Source: Pteria penguin
Lineage: Eukaryota > Mollusca > Bivalvia > Pterioida > Pteriidae
Assembly: GCA_035048485.1 (NCBI GenBank)
Contig: CM068580.1
Location: forward strand, 55,218,475-55,282,474
DNA: 64,000 nt
Reading direction: 5' to 3'
Part shown: in pieces, positions 32,971-46,100 of the stretch
Layout of the letters: every line of letters starts with the position of its first letter
How positions within the stretch are numbered: position 1 is the stretch's first letter
Notes under the pieces: generated by a model
Database searches by the model: none
What the model was told of the DNA's origin: nothing
The model's input: only the letters and a program-made list of their open reading frames with translations
Program-made: the position numbers and the translations under genes

Positions 32971-34483
32971 AAATACGTTCAATGGAATAAATTTCCGAGT
33001 TGACAGAAAATTCAGTTAAATGCACTGCAATAAAACTTTGCAAAACAAGACGTCGAAAAGTCACCTTCAAAAACGCCTAAAGTAAACTCCGATATGCCTT
33101 AAATGCCGGACTATAAACACCTCTTTTAGATATGCATTCTCAAAATCGATAACTTTTCACGTACGCTGCACATTATGCGATAAAGTATAGAGTCAAAGAA
33201 CTCCGTGTTACCCCTGGTTCCCGTGCACAGATTCGTTTGTTGGTAAATGATCAGTTGTTTACAATACCTATATGTTTTGATCCCCCGAACTACTTGTTAA
33301 TGCCAACACATGTAGACACAGTGCGCCGGTAGTGAATATATTTGCATACCCATAGTATTGTTAAGTCCGTGTTAATTGCTTACACCTGGGTGTCGTCAAT
33401 GCACGTGGCTAAAATCCAGTTCATACGTATATTGACGCAAGACTTGCGCCTTGTCCGAATCTGCCGTACCCCTTGCACAGTGCTGAATCCACTGTTTATA
33501 AAGTGTAGGTCAAACTTCTATAGAACTTCGATCGCTAAGTAAGCTAGTTTGTCATTGGAATTAGACCATATAATGCGATTTAGGTTGGAACAATGCGTTA
33601 TGTCGATAACTCGCGGGTGCACCATTGAGAAAAATGTCGAACGACTCAAAAGTTAAATATCCACATTGAAAATTTCCTAATCCCCATGATTCAGCTGACG
33701 TCACGGTGTGATATATGTATTATTGTGAAGTGATTTAAACCGAAGAGCCTGTCTGTATACATAAGTATCTAGTTACTATTCAATGCGACAGTAACGGAAC
33801 TAACTTAGTCTTGCATTAAAAAGTACTACACTCAGCTTCCATTCCACAACCACCCCACCCCCTTTTCGCCCAAATTTTATCTACGATACAAAATTGTGAA
33901 AAAAAAATGTTTTCTTTTGTTTTTACTCCTGCCTCCGCGTTCTAAAATACTGGACTCGTATCAAACGATATTCAGATGTCGTTGCTCATTTCAAGTACAA
34001 GTTATAAATTTAAGACGGAAACATATTTCTAGATCGTAAAGGAAAGTCAAACTATCTTTTTTATTTGTGGCAGTATCCAGATATCGGAAGTATAAAATCT
34101 TCGTTACAAACGACACAAATACAAATTGGTGTACAAGGAAACCTGTTAACGTTCACCTCATCAAAGTGGTCACAGTGACCTGCTTATAAAGACCTCTTTT
34201 AATATTCCCATTTTCCTTTAGGTAGTCTTTACTTATTGACATCATTGTATTTGTTTATTTATAAAAGTGCAACGAAGATCATGTAATTTAATTAGAGAGG
34301 GAGGGATTTCAGAATTTATCTTTTCTATGCACGATTTTGTGTAAAAACATCGGGTTGGAAACGAAATTAGCTAAAATCTGATCTCTGATGAATTCGCACG
34401 AATTTTATTTAGCTAGGGCGAGCCAAAATTTGTATTTTGATTTGTTTTATTCAAATGGCATAAAGGTAATTTAGATCAATTAT
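32971..34483. other. Intergenic DNA, no feature recognised
   Basis: No coding frame, repeat array or element ends that I can support. Confidence 0.45.
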
Positions 34484-34560
34484 CAGTGGCGGATTTAGAG
34501 TGGGCCGCCCCCCCCCTTTTCGCCACATATTTACATGTAAAAATCCAGATTTGGCCCCAA
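34484..34560 (-). repeat. Fragment of dispersed repeat (GTGGCGGATTTAGAG type)
   Basis: AGTGGCGGATTTAGAGTGGG followed by a C run and TTTTCGCCACA. Related starts occur at 31452, 35284 and 47786. This phrase is common at the edges of invertebrate repeats; class unknown. Strand is arbitrary. Confidence 0.5.
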
Positions 34561-34743
34561 AAATGACCGAATAGTTTCACTAATACAAATGTATATGTTA
34601 TTATTACATGAAACATGTATGACATGCTATCACTGCTACATAACTGTTCAATCTGTTCTGCTGTACCAGATATTTCTAGCATCATATGACAGAGGCACTT
34701 AGTAATAAAACGCCAAATGTTGGCCTGCTGATCACGCATGATG

Positions 34744-34846
<103 letters not shown>

Positions 34847-34849
34847 AAT

Positions 34850-36990
34850 AAAAATATGTCGATTACATGTATTTTCATTGATAAAAGTTACAAATTAAAA
34901 TAACGGGACTTGGGAGATGGCAGACAACTATGTATGTATCATGACGAAGACACTTGTATATTGATACGTGCATGTGAGCGCACACGGTCACAAAAGATAT
35001 GAAACAGTATATATCTTATCAAAAAAGATACTTCCAGGGATCGAAGTAAGAGGGTCAGATCAAGAAAGAAATCCCCCTCTCCTTCATTTTTTTTCTTTTC
35101 TTTTATATATATCTGCGAAGACTGTTGGAAATCTTTTACATTACTGCTTGTTATAGCGGAGATAAGATCGGGAATATCTGTAATGGAATGTGACTTCTGT
35201 GAGTAATTATGTAAACACCATCCCGCTCAGGTAAAACAAAATACCACAGGCAGCTCTCAAACTAACACGAGTATCAACGATCAGTCTGTGATTTAGAGGG
35301 ACACAGAGGACAGGTGCCCTTCTTTTCTCTCATTCTATAATAATGCTGCAGAGTTTCATGTAAACCACCCTTTTCCTTTCTTTTTTTTTTTTAATACGAG
35401 TTCTCCCCCCCCCCTTTTTTTTTTTTCTCTTTTCTAAAATTCTGAATCTGCCAACAATTAATTAAACAATATTAGATCAAAAGTTTAAATGAGAAAAATA
35501 TTTTTGTACAGATTTTAATCTAAGGAAATTTGGAAATTCATGCTACTTGGTATTCTCTCATAAAAACATTACGGTATGCCATGTTTTATGACAGAACACA
35601 AGTTTAACTTCCGTTTCCATCAGGAAGGAAGGATTTTGCTCACACAAGTGAGGATACAATCCAGGAAACCGACAACTGACATTTTCGTGGAAATTCATCA
35701 ATTCCACCAAAATACTGTGTTTAAAAGTCGTTTTAAGGAAATTTTGAATAGTGACTCATTTATGGATGACTTCAAATTCTGCTGTCTCTTTATTTCGGAT
35801 ACATGTCTTTGAGAGAAAAAAGGGGGAATTTAAATATTTCTACAATGAGATCCTTTAACTACACTTATATATAACTGAAGGACTGAAAATTAATGATAAA
35901 TAGAAAGGCATGCAAAAAATATATCTTTTATTTCCATTTAATTATATATGTAAGTTTTCCTTTTCATATTCTAAGACGGACATAATTTCGAACGCAGTCA
36001 ATCACGTAACACTTAGGCTTATTCCATTCATTCCTGTAAAGTTCCAAAATCACAACCAAAAGTTGTCATGACAACCACCCCAAGTATATATGGCTAACAC
36101 ATTCGGTATGCGTATTACTGGTACATTTGCGTATTTCTGAGATCATAAATAAGTCATTGGTGGAAATTATCAACAAAATTACTACAAAAAAGTAAACATC
36201 CTCTTTTGAAATTAAAAAGATAACCAACATAAAAATTAACCAAAAGATCAAGATTCTGGGGGCTTCTTAGATATCAATTACGTCGGCTTTATTAGATATT
36301 GAATGGATTTAAAATTAAAAAGATGACCAACATGGAAATTATTCAAGATAAGGTTTTAGGAGTTCTTAGATATCCAGCATGTCGGCTATACTGAATTGCA
36401 AAACATATGCTTTCGTTTAAGTAATCGCGAATCAGTCCTGTAAAGTTTCATCGAAATCATAATAAAGAAGAGGGAGAAAATCCTGTTTTAAGATATCCAA
36501 AAAGAACCACAATATCGGCGCTATGTTAGATAACTCATCACACTATCTTGTGACATACATGTACTTGTTCTGTGTCATCGGTAGATCATTCCTGTCAAGT
36601 TTCATCAAATTGCTACGATAATGAGAAGGAGGAGAAATACAATGATAATTACACGAACATGGAGGAAAATGACTCCGAGATCCAATGTCATAACTGCTCA
36701 TGTATTACACGACTAAATATCAAATAACTGTGTTGATGTCAGTATATATTTTAATATTTATGTTCGCTAAATATAGGAAGTAGAACCAATATACGAAATC
36801 CTTTAATATATTTTAGGGGAGTGGGTGAAGACGACACGTATAATACTTGATATAGATATAAGATTTCTCTCTCAAAACCACAAATAAAATATTGATCAAA
36901 CTTTGCAGGAATGAAATACTCAAAGGTACTGTCTTTTGGATTTCTTCAGAAGCTTATTTACGCCAGTGACCTTTTGAGCCCCTGGTTGCT
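34850..36990. other. Intergenic DNA with degenerate repeats
   Basis: T and C runs at 35381-35425. Between 36180 and 36640 a degenerate unit recurs, with phrases such as TTTCATCnAAAT, TTAGATATCnA and GTCGGCT, suggesting an old tandem or dispersed non-coding repeat. No gene seen. Confidence 0.4.
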
Positions 36991-37002
36991 TGGAATGGTA
37001 TT

Positions 37003-37145
37003 TTTGGTTGGTTGATTGGTGTTTAATGTAGCTTTCAACAATTTTACAGTTATATCGCGACATGGAAGCAGGAGGCAACCAACTTCTTATACGTAGTGGC
37101 GCATTCCGGGAATCGAACCCCGGATCGTCGGCGCCGCAAGCGATG
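37003..37145 (-). mobile_element. SINE (family 1), nearly full length
   Basis: Reverse-complement copy of the 5285-5450 element. It starts TTTGGTTGGTTGATTGGTG and carries TTATATCGCGACATGGAAGC. The B-box complement GGGAATCGAACCCC is at about 37108-37121, and the copy runs out inside the A box at GCCGCAAGCG. No clear target-site duplication, so this copy is older or 5'-truncated. Confidence 0.85.
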
Positions 37146-37869
37146 GGAGAAGGAAGAAAATAAGATAAAATGATCTGAACTAAGCTGAAAATAAAAGCTC
37201 TCGAAAGTAAATTCCTGTATCAGAATGCTACAATGTAGTCAGAAAAGCTCCAATTCCAAGGCGTACGAAAGATACGACCCCTTCTTTAATTTAATTTCGC
37301 TCACCAAATCCTTACTTATCCTGTATGGACGCACTTTCAATTTCAGTAAAGTGCTCAAAATATCATACAATATATTCTTATCTACTGGTCAAAACTGGTT
37401 TTATTTCCAAAATCCGATTCCTTTCTGTAATCAATATCATCTAAAGCTCAATTTACCCAGCAGGTATCATTGTGTAATATCATGGCATTCACACATTCAT
37501 TACAATACAGCTTATCTATTAACAGTGACTTCGATTAAATTAATCTGAAAATAATCCCTCTACTGATCAGTTACACACGCCGTAAATTTTAATCTAACTA
37601 TCTAATCACATATTTAACTGACAATTAGCGATTGATTTTTGTGAAAAACCTCTATGGGAGAGAAAACTACAGCACTATTCTGAATCTCGATGTTGGCTCT
37701 CACGATGTGTTGTGGTTCAGTTTTGCAAGTGTGAGAAAATCTTCAAAACACTGTAAATCAAGATTAATTATTGAAATATACCCTTCTTTAACAAACCCTA
37801 ATTGATGTATTGGAATGTTTACAACTGTAGTATAATAATCAGACTGGTAATACATAAAAAAAAAATACT

Positions 37870-38480
37870 AGATGACCTTAACGTTCTCGAGGGTTAAAGG
37901 TCATCTCAAGAATTTTAAAGAAAGAAGCATTATGAATCTGATATCAGTCCAAGGTTATAACACACCATTATATGTAGAACAAAGGTTGTCAGAAGACAAC
38001 ATAGCTCACCAGCTAGGCATGTATATTCAACGTTTTCTTAATTCAAGGTCAAGGTCGCAAGGTAAAAAATTTTGGCACGGACAGAAAGTTCTGACCATAA
38101 TGAACACATGCGTGACATATGAAAGACCTACCCCTAGCTGTTGATGAGCAATGGGCAATGTTGAGGTTTTTGAAAAGTGGATCAAACTTGAAGGTCAAGG
38201 TCATGGGTCAAAATTTTGGTAAAGACAGAAAGATCCAGTCATAATGAACACAAATGTGAAATATGAAAGTTCTACCTATAGTAGTTGAAGAGTTAAGAGC
38301 AAGTATACAGTTTTTGTAAAGTAGGTCAAATGTCAAGGTCAAGGTTGCAGGGTAAAAAGTTTAGTACAAATGGCAAGGGCTTGTCACAAGAAATGTACAT
38401 GCGAAAGATAAAAGCCCTATATTTAATAGTTTTGAAAGTCTGGCCAAGGTTAAAGTCCTTGTCTACACTGCCGCTGCCTA
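37870..38480. repeat. Degenerate repeat with AAGGTCAAGGTC motifs, unit about 165 bp
   Basis: Three to four diverged copies of a unit containing AAGGTCAAGGTC, GGGTnAAAATTTTGG, GACAGAAAG, ATAATGAACACA, ATATGAAAG and CTACC occur in order. Such units are widespread in bivalve genomes by my recollection. The open frame at 37872-38144 lies in the repeat and is not a gene. Confidence 0.75.
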
Positions 38481-38929
38481 CATGAGGATTATAACATTAG
38501 CTCTCTGGACATTCATCACGGCAAACTAACAATATGAGAAGAATGAGACCTTGACCCTATTGTCATACAAAGATTATGAAACACCCTATATTTTAAGTCA
38601 TCTTGACCTTATGTCATCAAATAATAACATGTATACAGTTATGATCATTTTAACTATTGTATAACAAAAATACAAACAGTTATTTTTTCAAAGTTTGCCT
38701 TTTTTACATCTATATCAGAAACTTCACCAAATCGCAGAGTTCAGATCATGTAAAATATATATGCAACTGTATCGAGTATGATTTATTATTCTTTTGATGT
38801 TCACGTATGTCCCATACAATGTTTTGCCAAGTCATTTACAACTTAGTAATATCATCACCTATTTATTGACCTCAAAACCACGTTCACCTAACTAAACCCA
38901 CACTAAAATGTATCTGTTCTCCATGTATT

Positions 38930-39965
38930 ATTTCATTGTCATAATAAGCTCACTTGTGCTTTGTAAGTAATCTGTAAATGTGTTAGTCACCTTGTAATTT
39001 GTAATCTGTAAATGTGTTAGTCACCTTGTAATTTGTAATCAGTAAATGTGTTAGTCACTTTGTATGTCGTAATCTGTAAATGTGTTAGTCACTTTGTATG
39101 TCGTGATCTGTAAATGTGTAAGTCACTTTGTATGTCGTGATCTGTAAATGTGTTAGTCACTTTGTATGTCGTAATCTGTATGTGAGTTAATCATTTTGTA
39201 TTTTGTAATTTGTAAATGTGTTAGTCACTTTGTATTTTGTAAGTAATATGTAAGTGTGTTAATCATTTTGTAATTTGTAAATGTGTTATTCACTTTGTAT
39301 TTTGTAAGTAATATGTAAGTGTGTTAGTCAGTTTGTAATTTGTAAATGTGTTAGTCACTTTGTATTTCGTAAGTAATATGTAATTGTGTAAATCATTTTG
39401 TAATTTGTAAATGTGTTAGTCACTTTGTATTTCGTAAGTAATATGTAAGTGTGTTAATCATTTTGTAATTTGTAAATGTGTTAGTCACTGTATTTCGTAA
39501 GTAATATGTAAGTGTGTTAATCATTATGTAATTTGTAAATGTGTTAGTCACTTTGTATTTTGTAAGTAATATGTAAGTGTGTTAGTCATTTTGTAATTTG
39601 TAAATGTGTCAGTCACTTTGTATTTTGTAAGTAATATGTAAGTGTGTTAGTCATTTTGTAATTTGTAAATGTGTTAGTCACTTTGTATTTTGTAAGTAAT
39701 ATGTAAGTGTGTTAATCATTTTGTAATTTGTAAATGTGTTATTCACTTTGTATTTGTAAGTAATATGTAAGTGTGTTAGTCATTTTGTAATTTGTAAATG
39801 TGTTAGTCACTTTGTATTTTGTAAGTAATATGTAAGTGTGTTAATCATTTTGTAATTTGTAAATGTGTTATTCACTTTGTATTTTGTAAGTAATATGTAA
39901 GTGTGTTAGTCATTTTGTAATCTGTAAATGTGTTAGTCACTTTGTATGTTGTAATTTGCTTATCT
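38930..39965. repeat. Minisatellite with 34-bp units evolving into 65-bp units
   Basis: The left part (to about 39180) repeats a 34-bp unit, GTAATCTGTAAATGTGTTAG plus TCACTTTGTATGTC. The right part repeats a 65-bp dimer in which that unit alternates with GTAAGTAATATGTAAGTGTG plus TTAATCATTTT. About 11 dimers follow one another. It ends 240 bases beyond the TRMT10A stop codon. Confidence 0.93.
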
Positions 39966-40198
39966 TGTGGCTGAAGGAAGAGCAGATCACCTTAAAAATT
40001 TGATCATTTACATCTGAATCATATGTAATGTATCACTGTCACTTTCTTTTACATTTACATTCTATCTTTATTTTTGAACTCTGACGGTCAGTCCAATATC
40101 TTGGAATGGTGAACATTGTTGTTATATTTATTTTTTATCTTTTTGTTTTAATCATCAATTTACAGAAACATACACTCAAAATTTAGTTTTTTACATCT

Positions 40199-43100
40199 TT
40201 ATTTCAGAACATCACTATTATCTTTGACATTTGAAATACTTGACTGTTCTCTATCTACACTGGTTGCTGTACACTCTTTTTCTTGTGAGATTGAATCATC
40301 ATCATCATTTATAGAACTTTCACTTTCACATGTCTCTGACGTACATTCTCTATTTACATTATCAGTCATCTTTGATTCAGGGTGCTGATCAGAATTAGTT
40401 ACGTCCTTTGAAAGCTCACCCTCCCCCACTTCTGAGGTAGTTTTACTTGGCTCATTTTCATCACAATCTGATTTTAGTTTAGCTCCTTTCCTCTGAGGAA
40501 GAACAGAAAAGAATGCCTTTTGCCAATCCTTTGTTTCTGTGTATCGGAGAAGAATGTCGAACACTGAAAATTGAAAATTCATTGCAGACACATAAACATA
40601 AAAGTCACTGTCTAAAAAAAATGTAATGAAATATATTTGCTGAAGTCAATGCATACCTAAGAAGAGTACTAGTACTTGCATAGAAGTTACCCCCTTCCCT
40701 CTCTGATGAGGACATACACACATTGCACACACAACACACTACCATGATTACAGACACACATGAGGACACACATAGGCACACACCAAACAGATTAAAAACC
40801 ATGTTATACTTGTATACGTTAAATGCTTTATCAGATTTATACAAACAAGAAATATTTGAATTCAATTTGAATGACTGACATGGTATTTGCATCCAATGAG
40901 AATGCTCCAATCTTCAACAAGCTGAGTATTGCTTACTTAGCTGATGTTTAAATTCTGAAGCCAAGATGTAAAACTGAGTTCCAGTGTTTGTTTCTGTTTC
41001 ACCAAACATTTAACAATATATAAAACAATGTACACTTATAGCGCTGAATCCTTAAAACTGTATATTTGATGGTCTATGACCATGTCACCAAAAATGCTAT
41101 AATTAAAATTTTTTTTCATCATTTTTATTGCATTGTTTTAACGTTATATAAATCTAGGTTATCAAATTCAATCTAATTCATATTAGTCAAATTAATACAA
41201 TTTAATTTAAACCAGACCTTTATTCCACTTCTTTATTTGTTCTATAGAGAAGTGGAAAAATCTGGTTTTAATCAGATTGATTAATACAATCCGATGAAAA
41301 CCAGATTTTTATTCTGCTTGTCTAATTGTCCAATAGTGATAAAGTATGGAACGAATAGCAAAGCAGAATAAAGATCTGGTTTTAATCAGATTTAAAATCA
41401 TATTGCTATTAGCATAACTGACTTTGCAAGATGGGATTATGTAGCAAAACTAATGTATACATGTATAAGTAACAAAAAAGGTTTATAACATGGGCATTAA
41501 GTGAGAAAATCAAAAATATATTAAGATAGTAGAGTAAACTCCACCAAAAAGGAAGTTCTAGATATAAATAACAAGGAGCACTCTATCTTTACAAATTTTC
41601 GGCCATCTGGCAGGAAAAAACCACTCCTCTTCATGTATATAATATATATATATTTAATAAATTTTCATATATATTTATATTTTTTATATTCATTTTGGAT
41701 TTGATATCATACTTCCCTTTGGAAGACAGACTTTTACTGTATCTTTCTCAAGTGGTTCAATGGTAAACTAAGTCTATCTTCACCATTAAACCACTTGTAA
41801 AAGGCCAGGTGGCCAAAAATTTTACAAGACAGTATCTTTTTCAAGTAGTTTAATGGTCAACTAAATATATATAAACTATTAAACCACTTGAAAAAGGCCA
41901 GGTGGCTGAAAAATTTGGAAATTGAGTGCTTCTTGTTATTTATATTTTTATGACACTGAAGTATGATTACACCTGGATGTAATGTGAATTATACCTACCA
42001 TGATTTATTGTAAGAACTTTTCTTGATTTCATATCTAGATATTCTGTCAGAGGTAACTGTGCGTGATTAACACACCTTTCCTCAGCTAACTGATGACACA
42101 GTCCCTAAAAAAATAAACACTTTTACATCTTAATAAAAAGAATTCTTACAATAGATTCATATAAAGTTCCACTTTTCCTTTCCATTGCACATGAAGCAGA
42201 GATAGCAAAGTCAGAGAAAATTTTTCCAAGCTGTGATGACATTTTTGTTCACAAGAAGTTTTGTTTTACAAATACTGAGCTCTGAGAAGAAAATTTAGTC
42301 AAAATGCCAAATATACACTTGAAACATGTTTCCTCTTGCATATTTTACACTTCACAACTTACTCTTAAGTGTTATGATTTAGAATAAAGGACATGGAGTG
42401 AAAAGCCTTAACATTATTATATTAAATATGATATATATACAATATATTGAAAAATCTGTTAATAGGCCTTTTTCCTATTGATCTTACATTTCATTCCATG
42501 CCAGACATACCACAATTTGACGTTAAAATTTGTGTCAGTTTACTCTGACATCACTAGGCCAGCATTAAATACATAATGAAAATCCTAACAAAAGGAAGCA
42601 TGTCTGGCATAAGGCCTCTTACATCATGTTAAATTGAAAGAACATTCATTGTTTTTTCTATGATTTATGCCATACACCTCCTTAATGTATCTACGAATGT
42701 TTTTACCTTGTGATGATTATGGTCCACCAATCCACCAATAATGTAAGCTTTACTAGGATCTAGGTCTTGTAGAACATTTGGAGACTCACTCGACAGATAA
42801 ATTATATCTTCCTTAGGAAAAATATCAAAATAGTTCTCTTCAGAGAAATGCACCTATGTAATAGAAAAAACGAAAGAGAAAATAAATTCAGGACAGGAAA
42901 TATGTCTTTAAACAAGTATGAAGCAAATAATGTTTAGAATAAATGGTTTAACAAAAGTATATTTATTATAAGCGATTTGTTGTTTTAAATAGTAACTAAG
43001 AAAGACAACTCATTAATTTGGTGAGGATATTCATGATATAACAAAGAGACAAACACTTCCTTACAAATATTGAACAACCTCATTTGTTATTCTGTTACTA

Positions 43101-46100
43101 CTTTTTTTTGGTGTGAAAGAACATATGCTATATACCACTCTTTTTCCGATGAAAGCATGATTTTCTCATGCAGAGTGAACTTCTCATATTCAAAACATCT
43201 CATGCTTTTAAATTCTAAATATGAGAAATTAATTGAAACATTTGTTTCACAGTATTCCTTCCTTAATATCAAAAAGAAATATCTTCATGTCACATTACTA
43301 TTTATCACTAGTTTTGCTATTTATGCAAATATTGCTATGTCATAAATCAATCTATGGCATAGTTGGTATGTCAGTATAATGTCAAGCCTGTGTTTGATGA
43401 ATTAAACACCTTTAAACTGAGTGTAAACATGTGATAAAAAGAATCTTAAATGAATTTTCATTTAATACAGTATTTATGAAAATCGTTGTGTGTTTTATAT
43501 CCCCTCGCCAAGACTTGGTAATATAAAACAAACAACTCATTTCACAAATACTGTATGAAATAAAAATTTATTTCAGATCCTATATGTATCTGAGATATAG
43601 TTATTTCCTTTTAAAATACATGCAACATCACAATTTGACACACTAGATTTATAAGTCAAGGTTCCTAAATACTAAAAATTTTATAATAAGATTCTTTTAA
43701 CACATACAATTTCTCCCAGAGGAAAATTGATATATATGAATAAAAAAATGACACACTCTTTCTTTTTGTCTTTTTTATCTGATGAAAAAACACCATTTCT
43801 AACTGATAAGGAATAGGTGGCCAAAACTTTGAGAAGAGAGTGTCAATTTCTTTTTCATTTATACAAAGCACTATGTTGATAGTTTCTCAAATATGTCATT
43901 ATAAATAATTAAAGCATTTGTCATTTGTGCCTTTTAGGTGAATAAGATAAAGAGAAAAAATCAGAAGATTTGAAAACATAGAATCAGAAGATTTTGTGGG
44001 GCAGACAGTCCAGTGATATTACTCTGGATTTTTGATGATCCAGATTTTATCCTGGTTCTCCATTCAGATTTTATCATCTACTGCTTCTCAATCGATCCTT
44101 CCAATAAAATCGGAGTTTTAAGCAAGGCCCCATGCCATAATATATGTTGGTACATTAAAGATCCTTCACTTCTTTAGGTGGGTCTGTTGCACTGGACAAA
44201 ATTATGTGGTCATTCACTACCAAGATGCCACACAGTATAAGTGAAATAATCTTGAAGTGGCGTAATTCAAGAAGTAAACAATAAACGAAGAGCTTGCAGA
44301 AATCTGCAAGAGGGACAGAGTTATCTTTCTTGGCATTATTTTGCCTAATAAAATTGTTAATAATCAGTATGAACTCGTATGGTCTCTGAAAAATAATTAT
44401 TATAGAAAAAGTTCAATTCTGGGTATAAATATATTTCAATAAAAAAAAACAGCATCTAGGCTAAATATTGGGTCAAGTTAATGGAAAATTCCAATGACTG
44501 GTTCACTAGTAAATGAGAGCCAACTGTACATAATTTTTGTAAGAAATTTTGATCATTTCATCAAAAGGTCTGGGTATTTTTCCCAAAATAGGCAGAAAAA
44601 AGTATAGCTCTTACTGGGTTTCCACTGAATTATTTAAATAGATCTACAAATATAATATACATTCATTCAATCAACCTACATCCCAATTTACGAAATCTCC
44701 AATCCTCTGTAAACGTTCTTTCATCTGACCATGAACACCACTGACATAGTACTGTAAGGGGTTATCTGCTCTTCGATTACTGGAATAACAAAACTGGATT
44801 TGCTTTGTGAGTTTCATTATGTCCTGAAAAAAAGACCAAGTCCATTATCAAATTTCTATCTGGAGGTTTAGAAAAGTTCACATAAAAATAAAATACCCAA
44901 AGCATAAAAATAAATATAAATACGCAAGATTGTGATTACTGATTGACTATTTTGACTCGTGCTTTTGTACATGCCATTCTTTTGTTCTCCAATGGGGCAG
45001 AAAATCTGCCCAAGGTTAGAACAATAGACTTGGTAGGTGACTAAAATACGAAACACGAATAGAATGAGCACATTCTTACAACATGATCATATACTGTCAC
45101 GCTAAGATAAGAGAAAGCATTGGTTGTCAAATATTAGGAAGAAGTACCTCCATGAAGACAGAAATAGAACTGTAAGTAACAAAAATAAGGCATAATTTAA
45201 ATTGGGAAATGAAATTAACCATTTTTCTGAACCAGGCCACTCAAGCAGAGAATGTAGGTCAGATCCAGTTACACAGATTGTGTTAAGCATCTGTAAATGC
45301 ATTATCCGTGCATTTGCTATTGATGTAGGATACAGCATTTGTGACCTGGATTGTGTTGAGCATCAACCATGTAAAATGGGTTGAAAGAGATCCAACTTGA
45401 TTCATGACAGAATCTGGCCCCTCCCCCACGAAAAGTTTGATTGACGTACAAAATATTTGCCTTCATTTAATGTAGAACATGAAAAGAACAGTCACAGAGG
45501 TGAACTAGAAATTATTCATACTAAATTCAAACTATGGCACAGATCACATTATAATATAAACTTTGATTTATAACCTGGCACACAGAATGTGGATGAATAT
45601 ACCTTGTCAGACATATAACTATCAAAGAAACAATCAATGACAACTCTGATCTTGCACTCTGATTTTTCCATTGTATTGTTCTTCAATTTCTTTCTTGTAG
45701 GACCAAGTGTTAATCCATTGGCCAATGCTTCTCTTTTCTTCTGTTTCTTTTTCTCCTTTTCCAGTGCTCTGGAAAATAAGATTTATCATATGGAAAACAT
45801 TAGTATGTATGTCTCAAATTCATCCCCTTAGGATAAGATGGGTAGTCATTTACAAAATATAACCAACCATTAACAGAAAAACCTCGTTTGGTTTATGTCT
45901 TTTAAAAAATGTGTGCTATAGATCTACATGTCATGGCAATGTGTGTTATAGATCTACATGTCATGGCAATGTGTGCTATAGATCTACATGTCATGGCAAT
46001 GTGTGTTATATATCTACATGTCATGGCAATGTATGCTATAGATCTACATGTCATGGCAATGTGTGCTATAGATCTACATGTCATGACAATGCATGAATGA

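Noticed and set aside
37872..38144. 90-residue frame
   Set aside because: Lies in a degenerate dispersed repeat (AAGGTCAAGGTC type) whose other copies have stops.
45908..46090. Possible CRISPR-like array
   Set aside because: Units are contiguous with no unique spacers and lie in a eukaryotic intron; it is a simple tandem repeat.
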